From NCBI GenBank assembly GCA_031291115.1, contig JARLJQ010000026.1:1-64000 (forward strand): a stretch of 64,000 nucleotides of DNA, given 5' to 3'. Shown here one piece after another: positions 28,490 to 37,005 of this stretch (position 1 is its first letter; every line of letters starts with the position of its first letter). The position numbers and the translations under genes were made by a program. This stretch comes from Legionella sp. (lineage in GTDB: Bacteria > Pseudomonadota > Gammaproteobacteria > Legionellales > Legionellaceae). The notes below the pieces were generated by a model. That model did no database searches. It saw only the letters and a program-made list of their open reading frames with translations, and was not told where the DNA came from.

Positions 28490-29158
28490 TTAAAACGTTT
28501 TCAAGTAACTTGTAAACCATGTTTTTGCTAGACGCGCTACCTCCTTGAGCGCTCCTGGCTCCTCAAATAAATGAGTGGCGCCGGGGATTAGTTCTATTTT
28601 TTTAATACAATTTAATTTGGACATAGCCTCTTTATTCAATTGAATGACGATTTCATCGTGTCCACCTACAATTAATAGCGTGGGGGCTTGAACAATGGCC
28701 AAAGAATCACCCGCTAAGTCAGGCCTGCCACCACGAGAAACAACAGCACGGACTATGTCTGGCTCCATTGCTGCAGCAACAAGAGCGGCTCCGCCACCAG
28801 TACTTGCACCAAAATAGCCAATTGATAAAGGAGTCAGTATAGGCTGTTTGAGACACCATTTTGTCGCGTCCATTAATCGAGATGCCAAAAATTCAATATC
28901 AAAACGAAATTGCCGCGTATGACTATCAATAGCATCTTCATCAGGCGTAAATAAATCAAATAATAGAGTGGCAATACGACCTTTGTTTAAAACGCGTGCG
29001 ACATACTGATTACGAGTACTGAAACGACTACTGCCACTCCCATGTACAAATAAAACAAGACCGCATGCATCTTTAGGAATATACAGCAATCCATCAAGTG
29101 AAACACTGTCACTTGGAATGGTTATGGTATGTTCTTTATCTAAAGTAAAATGTGCCAT
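28490..29158 (-). CDS. Alpha/beta hydrolase (dienelactone hydrolase family)
   Basis: 222 residues. Serine nucleophile in GASTGG (GxSxG), oxyanion segment LFVHGSGSSRFS, Asp in VGGHDEIV and His in GATHLFEEPG complete the triad. Physiological substrate unknown. It is 16 bases downstream of a 71-residue unknown gene within the stress cluster; in other bacteria this family is fused or adjacent to phosphoribosyltransferases. Confidence 0.88.
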   Translation of the reverse strand: MAHFTLDKEHTITIPSDSVSLDGLLYIPKDACGLVLFVHGSGSSRFSTRNQYVARVLNKGRIATLLFDLFTPDEDAIDSHTRQFRFDIEFLASRLMDATKWCLKQPILTPLSIGYFGASTGGGAALVAAAMEPDIVRAVVSRGGRPDLAGDSLAIVQAPTLLIVGGHDEIVIQLNKEAMSKLNCIKKIELIPGATHLFEEPGALKEVARLAKTWFTSYLKTF

Positions 29159-29174
29159 AATTCACCTTGAATTT

Positions 29175-29390
29175 TTATTCATCTATTATAGTTTGCTTAC
29201 GACAACTGTAGATTACATTCCCGGTACTCATCTCTATTATCTGCCCCTCAGTGCCAGACTCTTCTAATTCACACCGCTCACTTAAAAATGCTTGTAATTC
29301 ACTAATGTTTTTTCCGGTTACTGTGGAAATAATCTTATTTCCTATCCTAATTTGTGCTTCATACGGGTCTTTATCATTGGGTAGGTTCAT
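29175..29390 (-). CDS. Small hypothetical protein (71 aa)
   Basis: Family not recognised. An acidic, soluble 71-residue protein (DPYEAQIRIGNKIISTVTGKN, ELEESGTEGQ) with a C-terminal VIYSCRKQ. It has an AAGAGGTTG-type site just upstream of ATG and lies in line with the other minus-strand cluster genes. Its short spacing to the hydrolase suggests cotranscription. Confidence 0.65.
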   Translation of the reverse strand: MNLPNDKDPYEAQIRIGNKIISTVTGKNISELQAFLSERCELEESGTEGQIIEMSTGNVIYSCRKQTIIDE

Positions 29391-29456
29391 ATTACAACCT
29401 CTTTTTAGTCCTTATGGTTTTATTCTAGTTGGTAAACTGCCATTGCCCTTAAACGG

Positions 29457-30095
29457 TCATTTTAAGGGCCTATTACTTTGGGGCTTGTAATAATTTTCTT
29501 TTAATTTCAGAATGTCGTGAAAATAATTTTTATCAATGATGAGCTTATATTTGTCTGCTAAGTGAGCACGCGCAACGTCTTCATTTTCTTCCAGCATATT
29601 ATCTTTATAAAGAAAGGCTAGAACATCCTCCGTAACTGCCCATTGATAGATTAACCACTTCCATTCTTTTATTTTCTCAGCCACAAAATCGACTTTTAAT
29701 ACTGTATTTGGTTTTTCATGAATCACTGCTGTTTTAAGTAAGGTAGGGTGCAGAGTCTGGATATAATCACGAGCAGCGATTAATGTTTTCCCCGTATCGT
29801 TGACATCATCAATAAGCAATATTTTTTTGTCTTTAACTACTATGTTAACTGGAGCAATAATTTGCATTTTTTCTACCTCTGTAGCTCCAGCGGTATAATG
29901 AGTTATTTGCACAGAACCTAAATTGTGAATGTTTAAAAAATCACAAATAAAGCGTGCAATGGGGAACCCACCCCGTGCAATAGCGATGACAGTATCAAAA
30001 ATATAGGGTGATTCCATAATAAGTAAGGCTAGTTTATAACTTGTGGCATAAACTTCCTCTAAAGAGACTATTCTTGCTGAAAAATTCGGCTTCAT
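29457..30095 (-). CDS. Phosphoribosyltransferase (xanthine/hypoxanthine type)
   Basis: 212 residues. The PRPP-binding loop LLIDDVNDTGKTL and the upstream VIAIARGGFPIARF are the type I PRTase signature. The C-terminal part, with WKWLIYQWAVTED, is like archaeal and bacterial Gpt-related enzymes. Base specificity cannot be told. It lies one base downstream of a 41-residue ORF and seems to be coupled to it. Confidence 0.88.
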   Translation of the reverse strand: MKPNFSARIVSLEEVYATSYKLALLIMESPYIFDTVIAIARGGFPIARFICDFLNIHNLGSVQITHYTAGATEVEKMQIIAPVNIVVKDKKILLIDDVNDTGKTLIAARDYIQTLHPTLLKTAVIHEKPNTVLKVDFVAEKIKEWKWLIYQWAVTEDVLAFLYKDNMLEENEDVARAHLADKYKLIIDKNYFHDILKLKENYYKPQSNRPLK

Positions 30096-30096
30096 A

Positions 30097-30222
30097 TTAT
30101 TTCCAGCAAGGGCTAGAGGGCTTTCGAGGAGATAGCGGTGTCGCTAGCCAACGATGATTGTTTATGACATCCATCACATTCATAGACATATTATTATGAA
30201 TGATTTTTTTTGAGTGGGCCAT
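30097..30222 (-). CDS. Small ORF upstream of phosphoribosyltransferase (41 aa)
   Basis: ATG at 30222 is preceded by a strong AAGGAG at correct spacing; the ORF of 41 codons plus stop ends one base before the PRTase start. The product begins MAHSKKIIHNN and ends KPSSPCWK: basic, no membrane helix. It could be a real microprotein or a leader whose translation couples to the PRTase. No family recognised. Confidence 0.55.
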   Translation of the reverse strand: MAHSKKIIHNNMSMNVMDVINNHRWLATPLSPRKPSSPCWK

Positions 30223-30250
30223 AATTCGCTCCTTGCAAGTCATCTCGTGA

Positions 30251-30703
30251 TTACTGCATCATATGCTGATGCAAAAATTCAGCTAACTCAGGTTCAGTTA
30301 AATTAAGTATGTCATTTTTTATATTATGGATTACTAAATCTTTTACGTGTTTATTGAGGTGTTGAAATAAGAGTCCATTCATACGGGGAGGGGCTATAAT
30401 AATCAGTTTGTTGTAAGCCTCGATATTTCTATCCTTATTGAGCTCTTTGGCAATTTGCCTTGAAAAATCTTCGATTTGTATCTCTTTGGGATCTGATGGT
30501 TGCGTGAATGCTCCATGAGCCAAGTCAGCAGCTTCATAGCGACCAGGTTTGTCTGACGTTAATTCGATGTCCCTTAGTTTGCTTGCAGGATGCAGGATTT
30601 CTTTAAGTAATGTTAATTGATAAGGTTTTTCACTTAATTTATATATTCGGCAATCATTAGAGTTTAAGGTAAGAACCCATGTTGCAAGTTGATTATGTGA
30701 CAT
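30251..30703 (-). CDS. Host-attachment-family protein
   Basis: 150 residues from ATG 30703 (MSHNQLATWVLTLNSND), preceded by GGAG. The pattern of an N-terminal WVLxxNxxxxRIY, a central GRYEAADLAHGAF, and IIIAPPRMNGLL resembles the bacterial host-attachment family (PF10116), named for plant-associated bacteria but widely found near stress genes. Fold resembles eRF1/archaeal Pelota-like middle domains. Function in this organism unknown. Confidence 0.75.
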   Translation of the reverse strand: MSHNQLATWVLTLNSNDCRIYKLSEKPYQLTLLKEILHPASKLRDIELTSDKPGRYEAADLAHGAFTQPSDPKEIQIEDFSRQIAKELNKDRNIEAYNKLIIIAPPRMNGLLFQHLNKHVKDLVIHNIKNDILNLTEPELAEFLHQHMMQ

Positions 30704-30747
30704 AATTAGTACTCCATTTTGGACATTTAAAATCATCCGATGATTAG

Positions 30748-32049
30748 CTACATTTCCACTTTAACTCCAAGTGGTTCTACTGCGTTAGTTCTGTCAAAAT
30801 GAATTAAACTATCGAATTGATAAGTTAAATGTGTAAAGAAATAATGACTAAGGCGCTCAGTTTCCGGTCGATAAATAACTCCAATTGCTCGTTGTAATCG
30901 CGGAATTTTGAGAAAGTGTTCTAATTCGTCATTATCAGACAAATGTAAAATAAAATTTTTATAAGCTACTTGATGAAATAATTCCTCATAACTTCCAGGA
31001 AGCCCAGGAACAATTTGTTTTCGCTGAGCAGGCTCATCCCAATTAGAGGCTGCTGTAACAAATCCATCATAGGTTGAAAATCCTATAGAATAAGTATTTG
31101 TATGTTGTTCCCTAACCAATTGTCCAATATTGACTTCACCACGGGCCCCCATTTCAGTAGCACGAGCATCACCAACATGCGAATTATGAGCCCAAATAAT
31201 AATTTTTGCCGGTTTATTAAAACGCTCCTCTAAATGATCAGCGAGGATACTAAGTGTTTCTGTCATATGTCTATCGCGTATATTCCATGAAGAGATATGA
31301 TCATCAAACATAGAGCGATAATAGGCTTCTGCATTTTTGACCAGACGGGCATTTTGTGTTGCAAAAAAATAGTCATCCTCTGCGACCTCATCTCCTTTAT
31401 GGATAAGTTTAAAAGCATGGTGCTGTATTTCATTGAACACATCGATTACTTCTGCGATACAGGATTTTTTTATTTTCGCATTCGCTAAATAACCATACAT
31501 TTGTGGATCAACATTTAAATGGTCAAAACATGCGTAACGGCTTTTGGCCTGCTCTGCAGCCATAGGGTCAACGTTCATCAAATAACGGATAACAGCTTGC
31601 ATGGACCTATTAATGCTGTATAAATCCAACCCGTAAAAACCAATTTTATGAACTGTATTGGGTAATTCATTGTATTCACGTAACCATTTAATGAATGGGG
31701 GCAGAGTTGTATTGCGCCACATCCACGTTGGAAAACGTTTAAAATCATCTAAGGCACTCTCTGAGTCATCGATAGATCCTCTTCCTTGTATGTAGTGGTG
31801 GACCCGATAGGCATCAGGCCAATCACCCTCTATTGCTACAGCCATGAACCCTTTTTCCATGATTAGTTGTTGTGTAATCTCAATGCGTGCCTGATAAAAC
31901 TCTTGTGTTCCATGTGTCGCCTCACCAATCAGTACATAGCGTGCATCTCCAATTTTTTCTAAAAATGAAGAGTAATCAGCGGGTGCTGAAATTGGTTTTG
32001 CTGCCTCATTGAGCACCGTAAGCAGCTTTTGTTGTGCCTCTGTGTTCAT
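30748..32049 (-). CDS. Erythromycin-esterase-like protein
   Basis: 433 residues with the EreA signature GEATHGTQEFYQAR (Glu and His of the active site) and IIIWAHNSHVGDARATEMG. In clinical EreA/B this fold opens macrolide lactones. Many chromosomal members sit in stress clusters and do not have known macrolide activity, so resistance should not be assumed. It lies between the host-attachment-like gene and a phosphoribosyltransferase on the same strand. Confidence 0.9.
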   Translation of the reverse strand: MNTEAQQKLLTVLNEAAKPISAPADYSSFLEKIGDARYVLIGEATHGTQEFYQARIEITQQLIMEKGFMAVAIEGDWPDAYRVHHYIQGRGSIDDSESALDDFKRFPTWMWRNTTLPPFIKWLREYNELPNTVHKIGFYGLDLYSINRSMQAVIRYLMNVDPMAAEQAKSRYACFDHLNVDPQMYGYLANAKIKKSCIAEVIDVFNEIQHHAFKLIHKGDEVAEDDYFFATQNARLVKNAEAYYRSMFDDHISSWNIRDRHMTETLSILADHLEERFNKPAKIIIWAHNSHVGDARATEMGARGEVNIGQLVREQHTNTYSIGFSTYDGFVTAASNWDEPAQRKQIVPGLPGSYEELFHQVAYKNFILHLSDNDELEHFLKIPRLQRAIGVIYRPETERLSHYFFTHLTYQFDSLIHFDRTNAVEPLGVKVEM

Positions 32050-32085
32050 ATAATTCTCCTTTTGCAGCTTTAAATTGCTCTAAAA

Positions 32086-32745
32086 TCATATTGACAGCTC
32101 TATCCTTGCATTTGATTTTTTAAGCAATTCAATCACTTCACTATCAGAAGTCTGAGAGAAATTCTCATACCATAAACCTACGGCATAGAAATTTATTGGC
32201 TGAAGTGGACAAATAATTTTATCAACCAATCTCTTCATTTCTTCGCATGTTTGATGTGCAGCAACAGGTACAGCGATAATAAGAGAAGCAGGTTTATGTT
32301 TATGTAGGGCTTTTACTGCTGCGAACATTGTTGAGCCTGTGGCAATGCCATCATCTACGAGAATAATTGTTTTACCTAAAAGATTAGGAAAAGGGCGATT
32401 GCCACGATATAAAAGTTCACGACGCTGTAATTCTTTTTGTTCTACTTTTAAGACATTATCGATTGAGGATTGTTCCAAGTTTAACTCATGCAAAAGTGGT
32501 TCATTAAAAACAACTGTGCCGCCAGAGGCTATAGCTCCCATAGCAAACTCTTCATGACCAGGAACTCCTAATTTTCGAACAATAAAGACATCGAGTGGAA
32601 TGCTAAGTGCTTTCGCAATTTCATAAGCTACTGGTACACCACCTCGAGGAAGTGCCAATATGATAATATTGGGTTGATTGGCATAATCTTTAAGATAGTC
32701 AGCTAGAACAGTGCCTGCTTCCTGCCGATCTATAAACTTATCCAT
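32086..32745 (-). CDS. Phosphoribosyltransferase (second copy in cluster)
   Basis: 219 residues with LALPRGGVPVAYEIAKAL, VRKLGVPGHEEFAMGAIASG and PRPP loop IILVDDGIATGSTM. These belong to the PRTase family often fused or adjacent to erythromycin-esterase or dienelactone-hydrolase domains. It begins with GGTGAAG before the ATG. It is not closely similar to the PRTase at 29457-30095. Confidence 0.9.
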   Translation of the reverse strand: MDKFIDRQEAGTVLADYLKDYANQPNIIILALPRGGVPVAYEIAKALSIPLDVFIVRKLGVPGHEEFAMGAIASGGTVVFNEPLLHELNLEQSSIDNVLKVEQKELQRRELLYRGNRPFPNLLGKTIILVDDGIATGSTMFAAVKALHKHKPASLIIAVPVAAHQTCEEMKRLVDKIICPLQPINFYAVGLWYENFSQTSDSEVIELLKKSNARIELSI

Positions 32746-33034
32746 AACTTCACCATTAAAACGATATGAGCTGTTTTTAAAAAATAAAAAAGATCCATGT
32801 TTTAAGTAATTAACTATTGAAATATAGATATCCTTAAATGAATCCCTTTCTGATTAATATTTGATTAATTAGGCTAAGTATAGGCCATTATTGTAATGGC
32901 TATCAGGTGAAAAAAAAGGTTTTTTTGTTTGTTTTCTTATCTTTATGATTTGTATCGGTTTTTTTCCATAATTAAAAATATGCCCTATGGATGAGAGAGT
33001 CTGTATTTCTATTTACTCTACTATCATCCATACG
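32746..33034. other. Intergenic gap in the stress cluster
   Basis: 289 AT-rich bases hold no ORF with a ribosome-binding site. ATGGATGA (near 32986) pairs with TCATCCAT (near 33024) in a hairpin just past the stop of the ATP-cone gene, possibly its terminator. A promoter for the downstream PRTase-esterase group probably lies here. Confidence 0.45.
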
Positions 33035-33865
33035 TTAATTAGCAGCATTACTCCCCAACGAATGACACTGTTCAATAATAGAATCCCTTCTTGATTTGGG
33101 GATATCTAATTCATCAAGAAGATGAATATTATTACTTATGGTCTTACAGATAGTAATATTTTTCTCAAGCAATTGTGATATTTCAGCTTTGGTAAAACTA
33201 GTAATACAGGTTATGGGATAGAGGCCTGAAAATTCTATTAGTTCTTTTAGGCTGCCTTTTGCCGGGAAATCCCAACCAACTAAATGTAAGCCAACGCAAA
33301 GTCCATATTGAATGGCATCTTGGGTAAATTGTGTATTCGTTACAAGCCATCCCTTTACTTTTTCACCTGCTTTTTTCTTATAAGACAGTTCAATATCCTG
33401 AAAACGTGCTTTAAAATATAAAGAAATTTTCACATCGCATTTAATTCCTAACCGATTGTGGTATTTGCATTCTATAAAAATTTTTTGATCACTGCGCTCC
33501 GCAACTATATCAACTTCGTGACTCACACAAAATCCATGGACTATTTGGTTATTTTGCGTTTGAAACCCTTGGTGCTGCAAAATTTCAGCGACATATTTCT
33601 CAAAAGGATAACCTGATAAGCCTAACTGCATAATGGCTCGTTTTAAATGATATTTTGCCGCTATGGTGCGTGATTTTTTGCGTAAAAGATGAAAAGCCAT
33701 ACGATAAATTGTATGGGTTGACATCCTATCTACTACGGAACGTGATACTTCATCTACAATTTCTTTAATGAGCGATTCATCTGCCCCAACTCGTTTTAAT
33801 GACTGATGCAATCGATTTGAGTCAAATGGGACTTGTTCGCCAGATGTCTTAATAATAGTAGTCAT
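33035..33865 (-). CDS. ATP-cone / PD-(D/E)XK nuclease fusion protein
   Basis: 276 residues from ATG 33865 (MTTIIKTSGEQVPFD), with GGGGA about 10 bases upstream. Residues 1-85 form an ATP-cone (VPFDSNRLHQSLKRVGAD, KKSRTIAAKYHLKRAIMQLG), a nucleotide-sensing domain best known in ribonucleotide reductases. Residues about 90-200 are an Mrr-like restriction-endonuclease fold with HEVDIVAERSDQKIFIECKY (D...ExK). The tail has a helical hairpin. This ATP-regulated nuclease is of unknown target. Confidence 0.85.
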   Translation of the reverse strand: MTTIIKTSGEQVPFDSNRLHQSLKRVGADESLIKEIVDEVSRSVVDRMSTHTIYRMAFHLLRKKSRTIAAKYHLKRAIMQLGLSGYPFEKYVAEILQHQGFQTQNNQIVHGFCVSHEVDIVAERSDQKIFIECKYHNRLGIKCDVKISLYFKARFQDIELSYKKKAGEKVKGWLVTNTQFTQDAIQYGLCVGLHLVGWDFPAKGSLKELIEFSGLYPITCITSFTKAEISQLLEKNITICKTISNNIHLLDELDIPKSRRDSIIEQCHSLGSNAAN

Positions 33866-34031
33866 AGTATCATTTCCCCGGCCATTGCCATGCTGAGATA
33901 AAATCATCAATAATCCGCTTCATTTCCTCAGTTGTCAGTTGATTACTATATGCTTTAGAATGAATGCAACTCAATGAGTCAAGCGGTATTGATACCTAAA
34001 TATTTAAGACTTAACGTTGAATATTTATTGT

Positions 34032-35393
34032 TCATGTTAATTGCTCTGTTTGCTTATATAACGGCACTATACAATTCCAACCCAGTTCGGTTTCGATTTT
34101 AGTTTTTAAAGAGAGAGCAGCCTCGGGCTCGCCGTGTGTTACAAATGTTTTTATAGGAGGAGTATCAAAGTGTTTGAGCCATTGAAGTATTTCTGCATAG
34201 TCGGCATGTGCTGAAGTGCTTCTAATTGATTCAATTTGTGCGTTAACTGGTATTAAATCACCGTGAATTTTGATTTGTTTTATTCCATTGAGCATATCTG
34301 CTCCTCGAGTACCTTTAGCTTGAAACCCAGTAAACAATACCGTGTTTCTTGCATCAGAAGCATAAGCCCTTAAGTGAAATAAAATACGACCCCCACTTGC
34401 CATACCACTGGCGGAAATAATGATTTTAGGATCTTTTTGATTATCAATCAGTATCGATTCTTCAGAAGATCGTATGTAGTTAGCAATATTACATAATTCT
34501 TCACACTGTGTTTTATTCAAACGGAGATCTTCAATATGTTTCGACAAAACATTAGTGGCATTAATTGCCATTGGGCTATCTAAAAATATAGGGATGTCAG
34601 GCAGCGCGTTTTCCTTTTTTAACTCTGATAGGTAGTGCAATATGGTTTGCGTACGCCCCACTGCAAAAGCAGGAATAAGTACCGTTCCACCTCGTTGGTA
34701 GGTTTGATCAATAATACATTTTAGTATATTTTTTGGATGATCTTCCTCATGAAGACGATCACCATAAGTTGATTCAGTAACAAGGTAATCTGTTTGCTCT
34801 ATCGGTGTTGGTGCTCGCATCACCGGATCATTCATTCTTCCTAAATCACCTGTGAATAGAATGGACTTGCCTTCAGATTGAATTCTGACCGATGAAGCAC
34901 CAATAATATGTCCCGCAGGAATAAATTGGAAATTGATCCCTTTAATCTGTTCGACTATAGAATTATAAGGTTGAGGACGAAATAATTTTAATGCTTTTCT
35001 CGCATCTTTTATTGTATAGAGAGGAAGTGCAGGAGCATGCTTAGAATAATGATGACTATTGGCATGTTTTGCATCTTCTTCTTGTAAGTGTGCACTATCA
35101 GGTAACAATATGTCACACAAATCTTTCGTTCCTTGAGTGCAAAAGATAGGTCCTTTAAACCCATTTTTGACTAATAATGGTAGATAGCCCGTATGGTCAA
35201 TATGAGCATGAGTGAGGATCACAGCACTTAGAATTTTGGGGTCGAAAGGAAGCGCGTTCCAATTGCGTAAACGCAATTCTTTCTCTCCTTGAAATAGGCC
35301 ACAATCAAGCAAAATATTTTTTCCGTTATCAAAAGATAATAAATATTTTGAGCCTGTAACCGTTTCTGTTGCACCTAAAAAAGTAATTTGCAT
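34032..35393 (-). CDS. Metallo-beta-lactamase/beta-CASP ribonuclease-like protein
   Basis: 453 residues. The zinc motif HAHIDHTG, a second His in AGHIIGASS, ASGMASGGRILFHL (beta-CASP motif B) and STSAHADYAE and THGEPEAA (motif C) identify a CPSF73/RNase-J-type RNA nuclease of the YSH1/bacterial exonuclease class. It probably processes or degrades RNA in the cytosol. Sits between the ACR3-like permease (upstream) and the ATP-cone nuclease (downstream). Confidence 0.9.
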   Translation of the reverse strand: MQITFLGATETVTGSKYLLSFDNGKNILLDCGLFQGEKELRLRNWNALPFDPKILSAVILTHAHIDHTGYLPLLVKNGFKGPIFCTQGTKDLCDILLPDSAHLQEEDAKHANSHHYSKHAPALPLYTIKDARKALKLFRPQPYNSIVEQIKGINFQFIPAGHIIGASSVRIQSEGKSILFTGDLGRMNDPVMRAPTPIEQTDYLVTESTYGDRLHEEDHPKNILKCIIDQTYQRGGTVLIPAFAVGRTQTILHYLSELKKENALPDIPIFLDSPMAINATNVLSKHIEDLRLNKTQCEELCNIANYIRSSEESILIDNQKDPKIIISASGMASGGRILFHLRAYASDARNTVLFTGFQAKGTRGADMLNGIKQIKIHGDLIPVNAQIESIRSTSAHADYAEILQWLKHFDTPPIKTFVTHGEPEAALSLKTKIETELGWNCIVPLYKQTEQLT

Positions 35394-35410
35394 CGATTTA
35401 TTCCATTAAA

Positions 35411-36448
35411 TTAAGGTCCATACCATTTCCTGGAATGATTGACTAATTTTACAATCGATAACATCACAGGAACCTCTATTAATACACCAACAACAGTCGC
35501 CAAGGTAGCGCCTGATTTAATACCAAACAAAGTAATGGCTGTAGCAACTGCTAATTCAAAAAAATTGCTGCCGCTGATTAAAGCGGATGGGGCTGCTATG
35601 CAGTGTTGTTCGCCTGCTATTTTATTTAAACTATAAGCTAATATTGAATTAAAATATATTTGAATCAGGAGAGGAACTGCGATTAACAAGACAATAAAAG
35701 GCTTCTGGTAAATTTGATAGCCTTGAAAACCAAAAATTAAAAGCAACATGACGAGCAATGCAGATATTGAAATGGGGTGAATTTTCTTAATCACATACCC
35801 AATATCAATATTTTTTTTGTGAATAATCCAATATCTAAAAATTTGTGCTATTAAAAAAGGGATTAAAATATAAATGGTTAACGAGATGAATAATGTATTC
35901 CATGGGACAGTGAAGCCTGATATTCCCAGTAATAATCCCACGATCGGGGCATACGCAAAGATCATAATAAAATCATTAAGAGCGACTTGAGTTAGCGTAA
36001 AATGAGGTTCCCCATCACATAAATAACTCCAGATGAATACCATTGCTGTACCTGGTGCGGCAGCAAGCAATATTAAGCCCGAAAAATAATGCTCTATTTC
36101 AGAAGTTGGTAACCATGATGAAAACAAATGTTTGAGAAAAAGCCATCCTAAAAATGCCATGGAAAATGGCTTTATTAGCCAATTGATTCCAAGAGTAATA
36201 AGACTTCCTCGCCAAAATTTTCGTATTTGATGCATTTCGTTAAGATCAATTTGGAGCATCATTGGAATAATCATGATCCAAATTAAAATACCGACCGGTA
36301 GGTTTACTTGTGCGATCTCCAGGTTACTTAGTGTCTGAACACTATTCGCTGGTAAAATTGTTCCAATAATAATTCCTAATACAATACAAATCATGACCCA
36401 TAGAGAGATATATCGATCAAAAAAACTTAATTGTTTTACTTTCTCCAT
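35411..36448 (-). CDS. ACR3-family permease lacking the conserved cysteine
   Basis: 345 residues, ten predicted helices, with ACR3 landmarks NWLIKPFSMAFLGWLF, LNDFIMIFAYAPIVGLLLG and GVLIEVPVML. The helix-4 motif is usually APCTAMVF with an essential Cys in arsenite exporters. Here it reads APGTAMVF. No arsR, arsC or arsH is nearby. I infer it may no longer export arsenite or may carry something else. It is the first gene of the minus-strand stress cluster. Confidence 0.88.
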   Translation of the reverse strand: MEKVKQLSFFDRYISLWVMICIVLGIIIGTILPANSVQTLSNLEIAQVNLPVGILIWIMIIPMMLQIDLNEMHQIRKFWRGSLITLGINWLIKPFSMAFLGWLFLKHLFSSWLPTSEIEHYFSGLILLAAAPGTAMVFIWSYLCDGEPHFTLTQVALNDFIMIFAYAPIVGLLLGISGFTVPWNTLFISLTIYILIPFLIAQIFRYWIIHKKNIDIGYVIKKIHPISISALLVMLLLIFGFQGYQIYQKPFIVLLIAVPLLIQIYFNSILAYSLNKIAGEQHCIAAPSALISGSNFFELAVATAITLFGIKSGATLATVVGVLIEVPVMLSIVKLVNHSRKWYGP

Positions 36449-36594
36449 TATTTTATCTCTTCATGATGAGTACGGCGTACTTTCTCAGTTAAAGTCTACT
36501 ATACAAGAATAATAATAGCCCAACTAGAGTGAAAATGAATGGTGTTATGCTGCAATTAGGATTAGTAACAGGGGAAAAATAGGAGTTGTGGCTG

Positions 36595-36638
36595 AAAAAA
36601 TCAAGGTTGGGTGTTACAAATTACTACACCCCTTGATT
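36595..36638 (-). terminator. Rho-independent terminator of the tRNA operon
   Basis: On the minus strand, beyond the CCA of tRNA-Arg, AATCAAGGGGTGT pairs with the downstream ACACCC..CTTGATT arm and is followed by TTTTTT. It is a classical terminator for the tRNA-Ser/tRNA-Arg transcript. Confidence 0.75.
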
Positions 36639-36641
36639 AAA

Positions 36642-36718
36642 TGGTGCGCCCGGAAGGATTCGAACCTCCGACCCTTTGGTTCGTAGCCAAATACTCTATC
36701 CAACTGAGCTACGGGCGC
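36642..36718 (-). tRNA. tRNA-Arg (anticodon ACG)
   Basis: The minus strand folds into a 77-nt cloverleaf: acceptor GCGCCCG pairs with CGGGCGC, D-arm GCTC..GAGT, anticodon loop CTACGAA, T-arm GGAGGTTCGAATCC and encoded CCA. Confidence 0.97.
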
Positions 36719-36724
36719 GTTGAC

Positions 36725-36814
36725 TGGCGGAGAGAGAGGGATTCGAACCCTCGATGGAATTTCTCCCATACTCCCTTAGCAGGGGAGCGCCTTCGACCAC
36801 TCGGCCATCTCTCC
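36725..36814 (-). tRNA. tRNA-Ser (anticodon GCT)
   Basis: The minus strand gives a 90-nt class II tRNA: acceptor GGAGAGA pairs with TCTCTCC, loop CTGCTAA, long variable arm, GGTTCGAATCC and encoded CCA. It is six bases upstream of tRNA-Arg on the same transcript. Confidence 0.97.
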
Positions 36815-37005
36815 AATCAATGGTTGCGGATTATATCAAGATTTTTGGGGGCGTCAATACTAATTTTGATTTTCTGTTAAATTAAAAATTATAAGGCCTA
36901 TTTCATGTTTATATAGTAACTTTTTGATCTTTAATGAAACAATTTGTTTTCTTGTTCAAAAAACTATGCTAATAAGTTTGCATAACCTAATTATTTGCGC
37001 TGTCT

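Noticed and set aside
30748-32049. Macrolide resistance gene
   Set aside because: The fold is EreA-like, but the gene sits in a stress cluster and similar chromosomal proteins have no demonstrated macrolide activity.
35411-36448. Arsenic resistance operon
   Set aside because: No arsR, arsC or arsH nearby and the critical Cys is absent.
36641-36880. 79-residue ORF on the plus strand
   Set aside because: It is antisense through tRNA-Arg and tRNA-Ser genes.
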